The notes beneath the pieces were generated by a model. It did no database searches. It was given only the letters and a program-made list of their open reading frames with translations, and was not told the origin of the DNA. The position numbers and the translations under genes are program-made. From Algoriphagus aquimarinus (GTDB taxonomy: Bacteria > Bacteroidota > Bacteroidia > Cytophagales > Cyclobacteriaceae), in the NCBI RefSeq assembly GCF_007997215.1, contig NZ_VORW01000004.1:1-64000 (forward strand): DNA of 64,000 bases, read 5' to 3'. Below, piece after piece: positions 1 to 8,116 of the stretch. How positions within the stretch are numbered: position 1 is the stretch's first letter; each line of letters opens with the position of its first letter.

Positions 1-121
1 TGTCCGAAGAAATGTGTATTTTTCATCTGCTGTATTTATTGGTTGTGGTAAACTGAAAATACAGAAAAGGGGAAGCTTCTCAAACGAAGCTTCCCCTAAA
101 TTTTAAACCGTTTCTCGGACA
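1..121. repeat. Possible small inverted-repeat element (MITE or IS end)
   Basis: The first 12 bases (TGTCCGAAGAAA) and bases 111-121 (TTTCTCGGACA) form an imperfect inverted pair differing by one inserted base. Between them is a strong 12-bp hairpin and no coding sequence. This is the layout of a miniature inverted-repeat element or of IS remnants. The left arm coincides with the window edge, so a target duplication cannot be checked and the arm may extend further left. Confidence 0.3.
68..104. terminator. Strong hairpin, possible bidirectional terminator
   Basis: A 12-bp perfect stem (68-79 paired with 86-97, sequence AGGGGAAGCTTC) closes a 6-base loop and is followed by AAATTTT. It resembles a rho-independent terminator for a gene to the left of the window, or the internal hairpin of the inverted-repeat element at 1-121. 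Confidence 0.5.
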
Positions 122-161
122 GTAGTGATTAAAAAGATGAAATCTAGAAAATATATAGAGT

Positions 162-237
162 TTTTAATAGGCTCAGTTCAGTAGAGCATCCCGATATTAA
201 TCGGGAGGGTCCTGGGTTCGAGCCCCAGAGGGATCAC
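162..237 (+). pseudogene. tRNA-Lys-like gene remnant, acceptor stem broken
   Basis: The D arm (171-187, GCTC stem), variable region and T arm (212-228, CTGGG TTCGAGC CCCAG) are those of a bacterial tRNA and resemble tRNA-Lys as I remember it. The 3' acceptor strand AGGGATC (229-235) has no partner: the 5' strand would be TTTTAAT (162-168). The anticodon arm is replaced by the palindrome at 189-206 (TCCCGAT, loop ATTA, ATCGGGA), 18 bases instead of 17, so no normal 7-base loop or readable anticodon exists. A terminator-like hairpin follows. It is almost certainly not a working tRNA. It may be a leftover of an integration event at a tRNA or a decayed duplicate. Confidence 0.65.
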
Positions 238-241
238 AAGA

Positions 242-268
242 AAGCAGTCCAATTGGGCTGCTTTTCTT
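242..268 (+). terminator. Rho-independent terminator after tRNA remnant
   Basis: A 9-bp stem (242-250 with 255-263, AAGCAGTCC / GGGCTGCTT, one G-T pair) with loop AATT runs into TTTTCTT. It sits right after the tRNA-like remnant and was probably its terminator. Confidence 0.7.
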
Positions 269-580
269 ATTTTAAGGCAATCTGTTTTTTTAAGCATGGC
301 CACACATTCTCTTTTCCGACAAGCTAAATAAATCAGTCAGTTGTTTTGTATACACTATACTAACTCTTCGCTCTCTCTGGTTTTTCCTATTAGGATCGTT
401 AGTTTTTCCGGCATAAACCTGCTCCACTTATAATAGGCAGACCCCTGATTTCTGCTTCCAGCTTGCCCATCTAGTTCCCTCTCACTAAGGTTTAATTCAT
501 CTTAAAGATCTGTTTTTAAATTATTCCGTTTTACTATCTTGCTCCCCAGCTACTCATTACAAGTCATTTAGAAGTTTATA
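269..580. other. Intergenic stretch, nothing recognised
   Basis: AT-rich sequence between the tRNA remnant's terminator and the sensor gene. No open frame of note, no hairpin with a T run, and no clear TAnnTTTG promoter element was seen. It presumably contains the promoter of the downstream sensor gene. Confidence 0.4.
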
Positions 581-2095
581 TTGACAAAACAAATTATTCA
601 AATCATTATGAAAAATAACCCTGGGCAATTGATGGCTTTTCTGCAATCCAAAGGGGGTTGTGTATGGGAGGCTGATGTAGATATGCAGCAATTAAACTTC
701 ATCAGTGATCAAGGGATGCATATTTTGGGTTTTTCGAAGGAAAAGTGGATTGAGATCCCAGGTTTTTGGGAGAGTCGAATACATCCCGATGATATTGGGG
801 TGGTGTCGCAATACCGTGATTTGTATAGCAGTCATGGAAGAATTTATTCTTTTGAATATCGGATGGTTAGTGTGGATGGTGATATTAAATGGATTAAGGA
901 TTCAGTCGCGCTGATTCATGAAAGTGGTTTTCAGCCTATTCTTTGTGGTGTTATGACTGAGACTACAGATTTCAGAAGGCTAATAGAGATGGAGAAGCTG
1001 GAAAAAAATGTTTTTCGGCTTGATATAAACAATTCTCTTAATGAGCTTCTTCTAAGTTATCTAACAGGATTGGAAGAATTGTTTCCCCGGATGCAATGTT
1101 CCATTATGAAAGTCAAAAATGGACATTTGTATGATGGTATTGCTCCATCTCTTCCCGCTGCCTATATGGCGGCTATTGAGAATCAGCAGATTGGTGAGAA
1201 TGCGGGGTCATGTGGCACTGCGGCAGTTTTAAAACAACAGATCATTGTAACTGATATTTCCACTGATCCTAAGTGGGTAGATTACCGAGAGTTCACCCTT
1301 ATTCATGGCTTAAGAGCTTGTTGGTCAAATCCTGTAATCAGTACCGAAGGAGAGGTGATGGCTACACTGGCAATGTATTATAGGGAGCCTAAAGCACCAA
1401 CTGAAGATGAACTTCAGGTTATGGAACGGGTAACAGCATTGTTACAGATTGTCCTAGAAAACAGGCAAAAAACAGAGATTATCAGTGATACGAATTTGCT
1501 CATGGTTCAGAGCCAGGATCTGGCACATTTTGGTAATTGGAACTGGGATATCGGACACAACATTGTCACCTGGTCGCCAGCCCTATATAAAATCTACGGG
1601 TTGAACTCCAGTGAATTCAAAGCGACCTTTGAGGGATACCTTGAATTGCTGCATCCGGATGATCGGACAAGGGTAAGAGAGATAATTCAAAATGTGTTAA
1701 GTACCGGAAATGATACCGAGTTTGAAGAAAGGATAGTCCGGCCCAATGGTGAGGTGCGTTATTTGCGGTCTTGGGCCAAGATAAAATCGGATCAAAATGG
1801 GGAAGTCCTTGGGATGATTGGAGCATGCCTGGACAATACGGAGAAAGTCAGGAGTATGATATCCATTGAACAGCAGAACAAGCAATTTAGGGATATAGCT
1901 TGGTTGCAGTCTCACGTAATCCGAGCTCCTTTAGCGCGGATCATGGGGCTTATCAATCTGATCAAAAATACACCACCCGAAGAATTATCACAAAGTGAAT
2001 TGCTGGACTACTTATCGACCTCCGCGCACGAATTAGATGATCAGATCAGGATCATTTCTCAAAAAACCGAGGTAAAAGACAGGGATGATATATAA
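581..2095 (+). CDS. PAS-GAF-PAS sensor protein with HisKA-like segment but no ATPase domain
   Basis: Intracellular signal sensor. Residues about 20-135 form a PAS_3-type domain (HPDD, then a second-half motif around GDIKWIKD), 140-295 a GAF domain, and 305-430 a second PAS domain (LHPDD, PNGEVRYLRS). Residues 435-500 look like the first dimerisation helix of a histidine kinase with an H-box (SHVIRAPLARI, His445). The protein stops there: no HATPase domain follows. Bacteroidota carry many such kinases without an ATPase part, which may act by dimerising with other kinases or serve as non-catalytic sensors. It has no membrane segments, so it is cytosolic. The frame opens with TTG at 581; an ATG at 608 is an equally possible start. 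It is monocistronic. Confidence 0.85.
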   Translation: MTKQIIQIIMKNNPGQLMAFLQSKGGCVWEADVDMQQLNFISDQGMHILGFSKEKWIEIPGFWESRIHPDDIGVVSQYRDLYSSHGRIYSFEYRMVSVDGDIKWIKDSVALIHESGFQPILCGVMTETTDFRRLIEMEKLEKNVFRLDINNSLNELLLSYLTGLEELFPRMQCSIMKVKNGHLYDGIAPSLPAAYMAAIENQQIGENAGSCGTAAVLKQQIIVTDISTDPKWVDYREFTLIHGLRACWSNPVISTEGEVMATLAMYYREPKAPTEDELQVMERVTALLQIVLENRQKTEIISDTNLLMVQSQDLAHFGNWNWDIGHNIVTWSPALYKIYGLNSSEFKATFEGYLELLHPDDRTRVREIIQNVLSTGNDTEFEERIVRPNGEVRYLRSWAKIKSDQNGEVLGMIGACLDNTEKVRSMISIEQQNKQFRDIAWLQSHVIRAPLARIMGLINLIKNTPPEELSQSELLDYLSTSAHELDDQIRIISQKTEVKDRDDI

Positions 2096-2220
2096 AATAT
2101 ACTAATGCCGAAGGTTCATGCAGAATGTCAATAGTGGATACAAAAAATAAAATGCCAGCAATTTTAAATTCCTAAATACAATACCACGTAAGGATTCTTA
2201 ATGCAAAGTCTGGTTTAAAC

Positions 2221-2253
2221 AAAAAGAGTCCCGCAATTTGCCGGACTCTTTTT
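2221..2253 (-). terminator. Rho-independent terminator
   Basis: Stem 2221-2231 with 2243-2253 (AAAAAGAGTCC / GGACTCTTTTT). A-rich on one side and T-rich on the other, it can end transcription in both directions. It lies between the sensor gene and the convergent DUF1080 operon. Confidence 0.8.
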
Positions 2254-2272
2254 AGTTTTAATAGGTGAGAGA

Positions 2273-3013
2273 TTAAAGTTTCTTAATCATTACATTTTTG
2301 AAGTACACTAAATCTCCATGATCTTGAAGTGTGATACTTCCTTTTTTGAACGTGCCGAAATTAGGCATGTCTTTGAATTTGCTATCAGCGATCAAAGCTG
2401 CCCACTCAGGAGTCCAAAGCGTAGTGCTCACCACTGTAGTTCCATTTAGGATAAGATCAAGTTGCCCGTTATTAGCGATGATCTCAGCTGAGTTCCATTC
2501 TCCAAAAGGCTTCACAGTCTCTTCACTGCTTACGATTAGATCATATAGATCTCCAGCTCTATGGCTGATGATTTTAGCGTCAGGATGACCTTCGTTGTCT
2601 AATACCTGCATTTCCAAGCCTGTATAGTAAGAGCGCTCATATTCTGGACCTTCGTGAGTATAGAAAATAATCCCACTGTTTCCGTTTTGAGAGATTTTCC
2701 AGTCATACTTCAAATGGAAGTTTTCGTACTCTTCATTGGTAGTGATATCGCCGCCGTCTCCGTCTTTCCAATTGTCTTTGTTAGTGGCATCAAGATAAGC
2801 TTCCCCATTCTCGATTTTCCAAGCGTTGCCTACTTCTCCTCCGCCGTATTTATGCCAGTTTGAGAAATCATTATTTGCAAATAGATCAACCCATTCTTCA
2901 GCAGGTGATTCAGATACAGTCACTTCTTCTACCTCAGATTCGACAGTTTTTTCACCAGAACAAGAAGCGAGTATTCCCGCTAATGCTGCAACGATGATAT
3001 AGTTTTTTTTCAT
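2273..3013 (-). CDS. DUF1080 lipoprotein, 3-keto-disaccharide hydrolase family
   Basis: Periplasmic or surface lipoprotein with signal MKKNYIIVAALAGILAS and lipid-anchor Cys18, then an acidic linker and one DUF1080 domain (about 40-246), a concanavalin-like beta-sandwich. Visible family hallmarks are WVDLFANNDFSNWHKYGG at the start, NGNSGIIFYTHE in the middle and GSITLQDHG near the end. Known members cleave glycosides already oxidised to the 3-keto form; substrate preference cannot be read here. It is last in a minus-strand operon, 1 base after the cytochrome c gene. The neighbourhood (GMC dehydrogenase, TIM barrels, Gfo/Idh) supports a 3-keto-glycoside role. It could instead be a binding protein. 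Confidence 0.88.
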   Translation of the reverse strand: MKKNYIIVAALAGILASCSGEKTVESEVEEVTVSESPAEEWVDLFANNDFSNWHKYGGGEVGNAWKIENGEAYLDATNKDNWKDGDGGDITTNEEYENFHLKYDWKISQNGNSGIIFYTHEGPEYERSYYTGLEMQVLDNEGHPDAKIISHRAGDLYDLIVSSEETVKPFGEWNSAEIIANNGQLDLILNGTTVVSTTLWTPEWAALIADSKFKDMPNFGTFKKGSITLQDHGDLVYFKNVMIKKL

Positions 3014-3014
3014 C

Positions 3015-3443
3015 TTATTTTTTCAAAAGAAGAACGTATGCTACCATGTCTTTTGCGTCCTCTAAGCTCAAAGCTGCGTGTGGAGGCATTGGAATTTCTC
3101 CCCATACACCAACGCCGCCAGCGATTACTTTCTCAGCAAGCATAGTGATATTCGCATCAGTAGTTTCATACTTTGCTGCAACGTCAGCATAAGATGGGCC
3201 TACAATCTTTCTTTCTACCATGTGACAGGAAGTACAATCAGAAGCCTTCAATTTTGCAAGACCTTTGATGTAGATAGGATCATCTTGGTATTTTTCTTCC
3301 AAGCTCATTTCTACTTCAGGAGCAGCTGGTGTGACAACTGTTTCAGTTTCTGTGGTTTCAGTAGTTTTTTCTCCGCCGCCGCAGGCAAATGCCAATCCTG
3401 CCATTGCTGCAATCGCAAAGTTTATTGGTTTTGTGATTTTCAT
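3015..3443 (-). CDS. Class I c-type cytochrome lipoprotein
   Basis: Small exported electron carrier. Lipobox LAFAC (Cys21) anchors it; a T/E/P-rich linker (22-50) leads to a single cytochrome c domain with haem site CTSCH (Cys70, Cys73, His74) and likely axial Met119 in IPMPPH. The length of 142 residues fits a one-haem carrier. It lies between a DUF1080 hydrolase and a sugar isomerase gene, 1 base from the former and 24 from the latter. The likely role is to take electrons from the GMC sugar dehydrogenase encoded on the opposite arm (8117-10374) and pass them to the respiratory chain. That partnership is inferred from context. Confidence 0.9.
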   Translation of the reverse strand: MKITKPINFAIAAMAGLAFACGGGEKTTETTETETVVTPAAPEVEMSLEEKYQDDPIYIKGLAKLKASDCTSCHMVERKIVGPSYADVAAKYETTDANITMLAEKVIAGGVGVWGEIPMPPHAALSLEDAKDMVAYVLLLKK

Positions 3444-3467
3444 AGGTGTTATAAATTGTTTAAGTAA

Positions 3468-4520
3468 TTAGATTCCTAAGATTCGTTTGTTGAATTCCTC
3501 GTCTGCACCTCTTCCGGCGAAGTCATCAAATGCTTTTTCGGTTACATTGATGATGTGTGATGCAATAAATGGTGCGCCTTCTGCTGCTCCTTGTTCAGGA
3601 TGCTTTATTGCACATTCCCACTCTAACACTGCCCAGCCGTCATAATCGTACTGCGAAAGTTTGCTAAAAATTCCGCTAAAATCAACTTGTCCATCACCCA
3701 AAGATCTGAATCGGCCTGCTCTCTCTACCCATCCTTGGTAGCCACCATAGACACCTTGCTTTCCTGTTGGGTTGAATTCAGCGTCTTTTACGTGAAACAT
3801 TTTGATCCTTTCATGATAAAAATCAATGAACTGCAGGTAATCTAAGCACTGCAACACGAAGTGACTTGGGTCATAAAGGATATTCGCACGCTTGTGGTTA
3901 TTGACTTTATCTAGAAACATTTCAAATGTCACTCCATCATGCAAATCTTCCCCTGGGTGAAGCTCATAACACACGTCTACACCGTAATTGTCAAATTCGT
4001 CAAGGATAGGAGTCCATCTTTTGGCTAATTCAGTGAAACCTGTTTCTACCAACCCAGCTGGTCTCTGTGGCCAAGGATATACAGTATGCCACATCAGCGC
4101 TCCCGAGAATGTAGCATGTGCAGTCAATCCCATATTATGGGAAGCTTTTGCCGCATATTTCAATTGCTGCACTGCCCAATCTGTTTTACCCTGAAGATTT
4201 CCTTTTAGGTTATCTGGTGCAAATCCGTCAAATAATTCATTGTATGCAGGATGCACCGCCACCAGTTGTCCTTGAAGGTGTGTGGAAAGTTCAGTGATTT
4301 GTAAACCTGCTTCTTCTACCGTGCCCTTGATCTCATCTGCGTAAGTTTTGCTTTCTGCAGCTTTTTGCAAATCAATCATTCGAGCATCCCAAGAAGGAAT
4401 CTGCACTCCTGCATAGCCAAGATCAGCCATGTAGTTGCAAATGTTCTTCAGGTTATTGAAGGGGGCTGTGTCGTCAATAAATTGGGCGAGAAATATCGCC
4501 GGTCCTTTAATTGTCTTCAT
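3468..4520 (-). CDS. Sugar phosphate isomerase/epimerase family TIM barrel (cytoplasmic)
   Basis: Xylose-isomerase-like TIM barrel (AP_endonuc_2 fold), 350 residues, with no signal peptide, so cytosolic. The four metal-binding strands are visible: ELHPGE, YDPSHF, HVKDAE and LEWECA provide the Glu, Asp, His and Glu ligands. It is close to proteins that accompany Gfo/Idh oxidoreductases in 3-keto-sugar or inositol-type metabolism. It follows the Gfo/Idh gene with a gap of about 30 bases in the same operon. The exact reaction (epimerase, isomerase or 3-keto-glycoside lyase) cannot be assigned from sequence. Confidence 0.85.
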   Translation of the reverse strand: MKTIKGPAIFLAQFIDDTAPFNNLKNICNYMADLGYAGVQIPSWDARMIDLQKAAESKTYADEIKGTVEEAGLQITELSTHLQGQLVAVHPAYNELFDGFAPDNLKGNLQGKTDWAVQQLKYAAKASHNMGLTAHATFSGALMWHTVYPWPQRPAGLVETGFTELAKRWTPILDEFDNYGVDVCYELHPGEDLHDGVTFEMFLDKVNNHKRANILYDPSHFVLQCLDYLQFIDFYHERIKMFHVKDAEFNPTGKQGVYGGYQGWVERAGRFRSLGDGQVDFSGIFSKLSQYDYDGWAVLEWECAIKHPEQGAAEGAPFIASHIINVTEKAFDDFAGRGADEEFNKRILGI

Positions 4521-4552
4521 TTTAATTAGGTTAATTTATTAGGTTCAAGAAT

Positions 4553-5722
4553 TTATTTTTCTACTTCGAATGGAGTCCATTTGATGTCGGACTCATTACT
4601 TTTTAATACATGGTCTATGAAAGCCATTCCTCGGATTCCATCTTCTATGCCAGGATAGTCTTCCCATTCTGGTTTGGGTGTTTCGCCAGCTCGATCTGCA
4701 TATATACATCTTGCAAAATTTCTATACAAGTTCGCAAATGCTTCCACATATCCTTCAGGATGTCCAGCTGGAGTTCTAGTGTTTTCATTTGCCAGGGAAC
4801 CTAAATATACTGAACCGGCTCTGAATATCTGATCTGGAGCCTCCGGCCAGCGAGCGATAAGCGTGTTGTTTAATTCTTGCTGCCATTCCAATCCTCCTTT
4901 TTCTCCATAAACCCGGATCCTCAGGTTGTTTTCGGCTCCAGTGTCCGTCTGCGAAGCAGTAAGCACTCCGGAAGCGCCATTCCCAAATCTCATCAAGACC
5001 ACTCCATCGTCATCTATCCGTCTTCCGTCAATCTTTATATAGAGATCTGCACAGATAGCAACTACTTTTTCTCCAGAAACATACTCAGCCAAATGGAAGG
5101 CATGCGTACCAATATCTCCCATACATCCCGCCAAGCCGTTCCTCTTGGGGTCAGTTCTCCATTCTGCTTGCTTGTTGTTTTCTGATTCTAGCAACTTCCA
5201 AAGCCAGCCCTGAGGATACTCTACATAGACTTTTCTCACTTTTCCGATTTGGCCTTCAGCGATCATCTGCTTGGCTTGTTTGATCATCGGATAGCCAGAG
5301 TAAGTGTGGGTCAACAGAAATCTCTTTTCGGAAGCTTTTACGACATGATAAAGCTCTTTTGCCTCAGCGTAATTCAGCGTAAGAGGTTTGTCCAGTGCTA
5401 CATGGAAACCAACGTTGAGTGCTTTTACTGTTGGGTCAAAATGCAAATTATTTGGAGTCACGATCACGACTACGTCCATTCGCTGAGATTCTGGAAGTTC
5501 CATCTCTTTGGCAAACATTTCATCGTAATTGTCATAGACTCGAGTGGGATCGAGCATGAGCTCTTTGCCGCGTAGTTTTGATTTTTCAGGATTTGAACTG
5601 AATGCGCCAGCGACTAGCTCAAACATCCCGTCCATCAATGCGCCATTTAGATGGATGGCTCCTATAAAAGACCCTGGACCGCCACCGATAAGTCCGATTT
5701 TTAGTTTTTGTGTTGCTGACAT
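4553..5722 (-). CDS. Gfo/Idh/MocA family oxidoreductase
   Basis: NAD(P)-dependent sugar dehydrogenase, 389 residues, cytosolic. The Rossmann motif GLIGGGPGSF is at residues 10-19 and the family EKP motif appears as DKPL. The C-terminal alpha/beta domain contains the GDIGTHAFHL helix with the usual catalytic His. It is the first gene of the four-gene minus-strand operon and is transcribed divergently from the transporter gene at 5976. Members near DUF1080 and TIM-barrel genes are thought to interconvert 3-keto- and hydroxy-sugars. The start ATG is 254 bases from the divergent gene, leaving room for a shared control region. Confidence 0.88.
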   Translation of the reverse strand: MSATQKLKIGLIGGGPGSFIGAIHLNGALMDGMFELVAGAFSSNPEKSKLRGKELMLDPTRVYDNYDEMFAKEMELPESQRMDVVVIVTPNNLHFDPTVKALNVGFHVALDKPLTLNYAEAKELYHVVKASEKRFLLTHTYSGYPMIKQAKQMIAEGQIGKVRKVYVEYPQGWLWKLLESENNKQAEWRTDPKRNGLAGCMGDIGTHAFHLAEYVSGEKVVAICADLYIKIDGRRIDDDGVVLMRFGNGASGVLTASQTDTGAENNLRIRVYGEKGGLEWQQELNNTLIARWPEAPDQIFRAGSVYLGSLANENTRTPAGHPEGYVEAFANLYRNFARCIYADRAGETPKPEWEDYPGIEDGIRGMAFIDHVLKSNESDIKWTPFEVEK

Positions 5723-5975
5723 AGGTTAAAAGACTGTTTACTCAGATATTAATAGTCGAAATAATTGAATCCGAGCGGAAAATCCTTCGCTCATTGAATG
5801 AATAAGAAGAATAATTGATCAACAGCAACATCAAGGTATGAATGGCTAGGTCTATTCTAATTAGAATCCCTTACTTGGTATTCAATTGAACAGCCTAAAA
5901 TACTTCAATTTGGCTAAACTTTAAACTTTGGCAACCTCTTAAAACCGAACACTGCCTTAATCTGATTTTAAACCT
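5723..5975. promoter_or_regulatory. Divergent control region between the two arms of the sugar locus
   Basis: A 253-base AT-rich gap between divergently transcribed genes. A near-consensus promoter element for the plus strand (AAACTTTG, close to TAnnTTTG) is visible just upstream of 5976. No clear operator palindrome was recognised, and no regulator gene lies in this locus. Confidence 0.4.
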
Positions 5976-7202
5976 ATGAATATCAATACCAAGCTCCGAC
6001 TTTCCTTCATGATGTTTTTAGAGTTTTTTATTTGGAGCTCTTGGTTTGTGACCTTAGGTACTTTTTTGGGTTCTAATCTTATGGCCAATGGACAAGAGGT
6101 TGCCTTGGCATTTTCCACCCAATCATTTGGGGCAATCATTGCTCCTTTTGTCGTGGGATTAATAGCTGATCGCTATTTTCATGCTCAACGAATCTTGGGC
6201 TTTATTCATCTTCTAGGAGCGGGATTGATGTACTTATTATACACCGCGACTGATTTTGCAGGATTTTTTCCGATTCTCTTAGGCTACATGATTCTCTTTA
6301 TGCCTACGCTGGCTTTGGTGAATTCTGTTTCTTTCAATCAAATGACAAATCCTGCTAAGGAGTTTTCTGTCATTCGTGTTTGGGGTACCATTGGTTGGAT
6401 CACTGCTGGAGTTTTAATAAGTTACTTCGCTTGGGATAGTCAAGAGGGTATCAAAGAGGGTTTATTGGAAAACACCTGGATTTTGGCAGGAGTAAGTTCG
6501 TTGGTTTTGGGACTTTATAGTTTTACCCTTCCGGCTACACCTCCGCCAGCCAAATCGTCTGAGAAGATCAAGGTGTCAGAAATTCTTGGTCTGGATGCAT
6601 TATCCCTTCTTAAGCATAAGAATTTTGCAATTTTCTTTGTCTCTTCTATTTTGATCTGTATTCCTCTGGCTTTTTACTACCAAAATGCAAGCCCTTTTCT
6701 GACTGAAATCGGATTGGAAAATTCCACTGGTAAAATGGCCTTAGGACAGGTTTCAGAAGTGGTTTTTATGCTTGCCCTGCCAGTTTTCTTTTCCAGATTT
6801 GGGATCAAAAAGACCTTAATTGTAGCCATGATAGCCTGGGCAGTTCGATATGTTTTCTTTGCTTTTGGAGATGCGAATGAAGGAGTATGGATGCTGCTGG
6901 TAGGTATAGCTCTTCATGGGATATGCTATGACTTTTTCTTTGTGAGTGGTCAGATCTACACAGATGCACATGCTGGCGCAAAATATAAATCTTCTGCACA
7001 GGGTTTAATTACCTTGGCTACTTATGGCGTAGGGATGCTAATAGGCTTCTGGGCGGCAGGATTAATCTCAGATTATTACACAAATGAAGCTGGAGCACAT
7101 CTTTGGAAATCAATTTGGTTGATTCCTTCTGGTATTTCCGTTTTGGTTTTGCTATTTTTCATTTCTCTTTTCAAAAGAGAACAAATAAATTCACCTCAAT
7201 AA
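5976..7202 (+). CDS. MFS transporter, nucleoside:H+ symporter (NupG/XapB) family
   Basis: Inner-membrane carrier of 408 residues with about 12 hydrophobic segments. The N-terminus (LRLSFMMFLEFFIWSSWFV) and the FSVIRVWGTIGWI segment are characteristic of the NHS branch of the major facilitator family. In Bacteroidota these carriers often sit beside Gfo/Idh and TIM-barrel genes and probably import sugars or sugar derivatives rather than nucleosides. Here it is first in the plus-strand arm, 7 bases before the Tat TIM-barrel gene. The likely job is to bring in the product of periplasmic 3-keto-glycoside cleavage; substrate unknown. Confidence 0.85.
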   Translation: MNINTKLRLSFMMFLEFFIWSSWFVTLGTFLGSNLMANGQEVALAFSTQSFGAIIAPFVVGLIADRYFHAQRILGFIHLLGAGLMYLLYTATDFAGFFPILLGYMILFMPTLALVNSVSFNQMTNPAKEFSVIRVWGTIGWITAGVLISYFAWDSQEGIKEGLLENTWILAGVSSLVLGLYSFTLPATPPPAKSSEKIKVSEILGLDALSLLKHKNFAIFFVSSILICIPLAFYYQNASPFLTEIGLENSTGKMALGQVSEVVFMLALPVFFSRFGIKKTLIVAMIAWAVRYVFFAFGDANEGVWMLLVGIALHGICYDFFFVSGQIYTDAHAGAKYKSSAQGLITLATYGVGMLIGFWAAGLISDYYTNEAGAHLWKSIWLIPSGISVLVLLFFISLFKREQINSPQ

Positions 7203-7209
7203 CCCCCTC

Positions 7210-8088
7210 ATGACCAAACCTATTGACACTGGAAGAAGAAACTCTTTCAAAAAAGTTTTACTTGGCGGTGCTGCATTTAGCACCTTATCTTCCTTTAATT
7301 TGAAGGAAGAGAAACCTTACGAATTGAAAGGAAATATCAATCATGGCGTGTGCCACTGGTGTTTTCGTGATTATAGCCTTGATGATTTCTGTGTAGAAGC
7401 AAAAAAAATCGGCATCAAAGGCATTGACCTGATCGGCCCAAGCAATTGGCATATTCTGAAAAAGCATGGGCTAGATTCGTCCATGTGTAATGGAGCAGAA
7501 ATCAGCCTTACAGAAGGTTTTGGTGAAGTCAAATACCATGAGCAGTTAATTAAGAATTATACTGAGATGATCCCAAAAGTAGCAGAAGCAGGATATAAAA
7601 ACCTGATATGTTTCTCTGGAAACAGAAGAGGAATGGATGATGAGACTGGTTTGAAAAACTGTGTGATCGGTCTTGAAAAAATCATTCCTATAGCTGAAAA
7701 GCATGGTGTCATCATCCAGATGGAGCTTCTTAATAGTAGAATAAATCACAAGGATTATTTATGTGATATGTCTGCTTTTGGCATTGAGTTGTGTAAGCGA
7801 GTGGGAAGTGAGAATTTCAAATTGCTTTACGATATCTATCATATGCAGATCGACGAGGGAGATCTAATCAGAAGCGTGCAGGACAATCATCAATACTTTG
7901 GACATTATCACACTGCAGGCAATCCAGGAAGAAATGAGTTGGATGATACACAGGAGATTTATTACCCGGCCTTGATGAAAGCGATTGTCGCTACTGGGTA
8001 CAAAGGTTATGTTTCACATGAATTCCTACCAAAGTCTGACGATAAAATGGCTGCATTGGCTCAGGGAGTTCAGATCTGTGATGTCTAA
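7210..8088 (+). CDS. Hydroxypyruvate isomerase-like TIM barrel with Tat-type signal
   Basis: 292-residue TIM barrel of the hydroxypyruvate isomerase/sugar epimerase family. Metal-ligand strands are visible: QMELLN (Glu), YDIYHMQ (Asp), GHYHTAGNPGR (His) and SHEFLP (Glu). Residues 9-30 (GRRNSFKKVLLGGAAFS) form a twin-arginine signal, unlike the cytosolic members of the family, so it probably acts in the periplasm. It is 7 bases after the transporter gene and 28 before the GMC dehydrogenase, so very likely co-transcribed. True hydroxypyruvate isomerase activity is doubtful; a role on keto-sugars fits the context better. Confidence 0.85.
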   Translation: MTKPIDTGRRNSFKKVLLGGAAFSTLSSFNLKEEKPYELKGNINHGVCHWCFRDYSLDDFCVEAKKIGIKGIDLIGPSNWHILKKHGLDSSMCNGAEISLTEGFGEVKYHEQLIKNYTEMIPKVAEAGYKNLICFSGNRRGMDDETGLKNCVIGLEKIIPIAEKHGVIIQMELLNSRINHKDYLCDMSAFGIELCKRVGSENFKLLYDIYHMQIDEGDLIRSVQDNHQYFGHYHTAGNPGRNELDDTQEIYYPALMKAIVATGYKGYVSHEFLPKSDDKMAALAQGVQICDV

Positions 8089-8116
8089 CTAATTCAAAAA
8101 CTTAAAAACCATATCT

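Noticed and set aside
162..237. Functional tRNA
   Set aside because: The 5' acceptor strand does not pair with the 3' strand and the anticodon arm has 18 bases forming a 7-bp stem with a 4-base loop.
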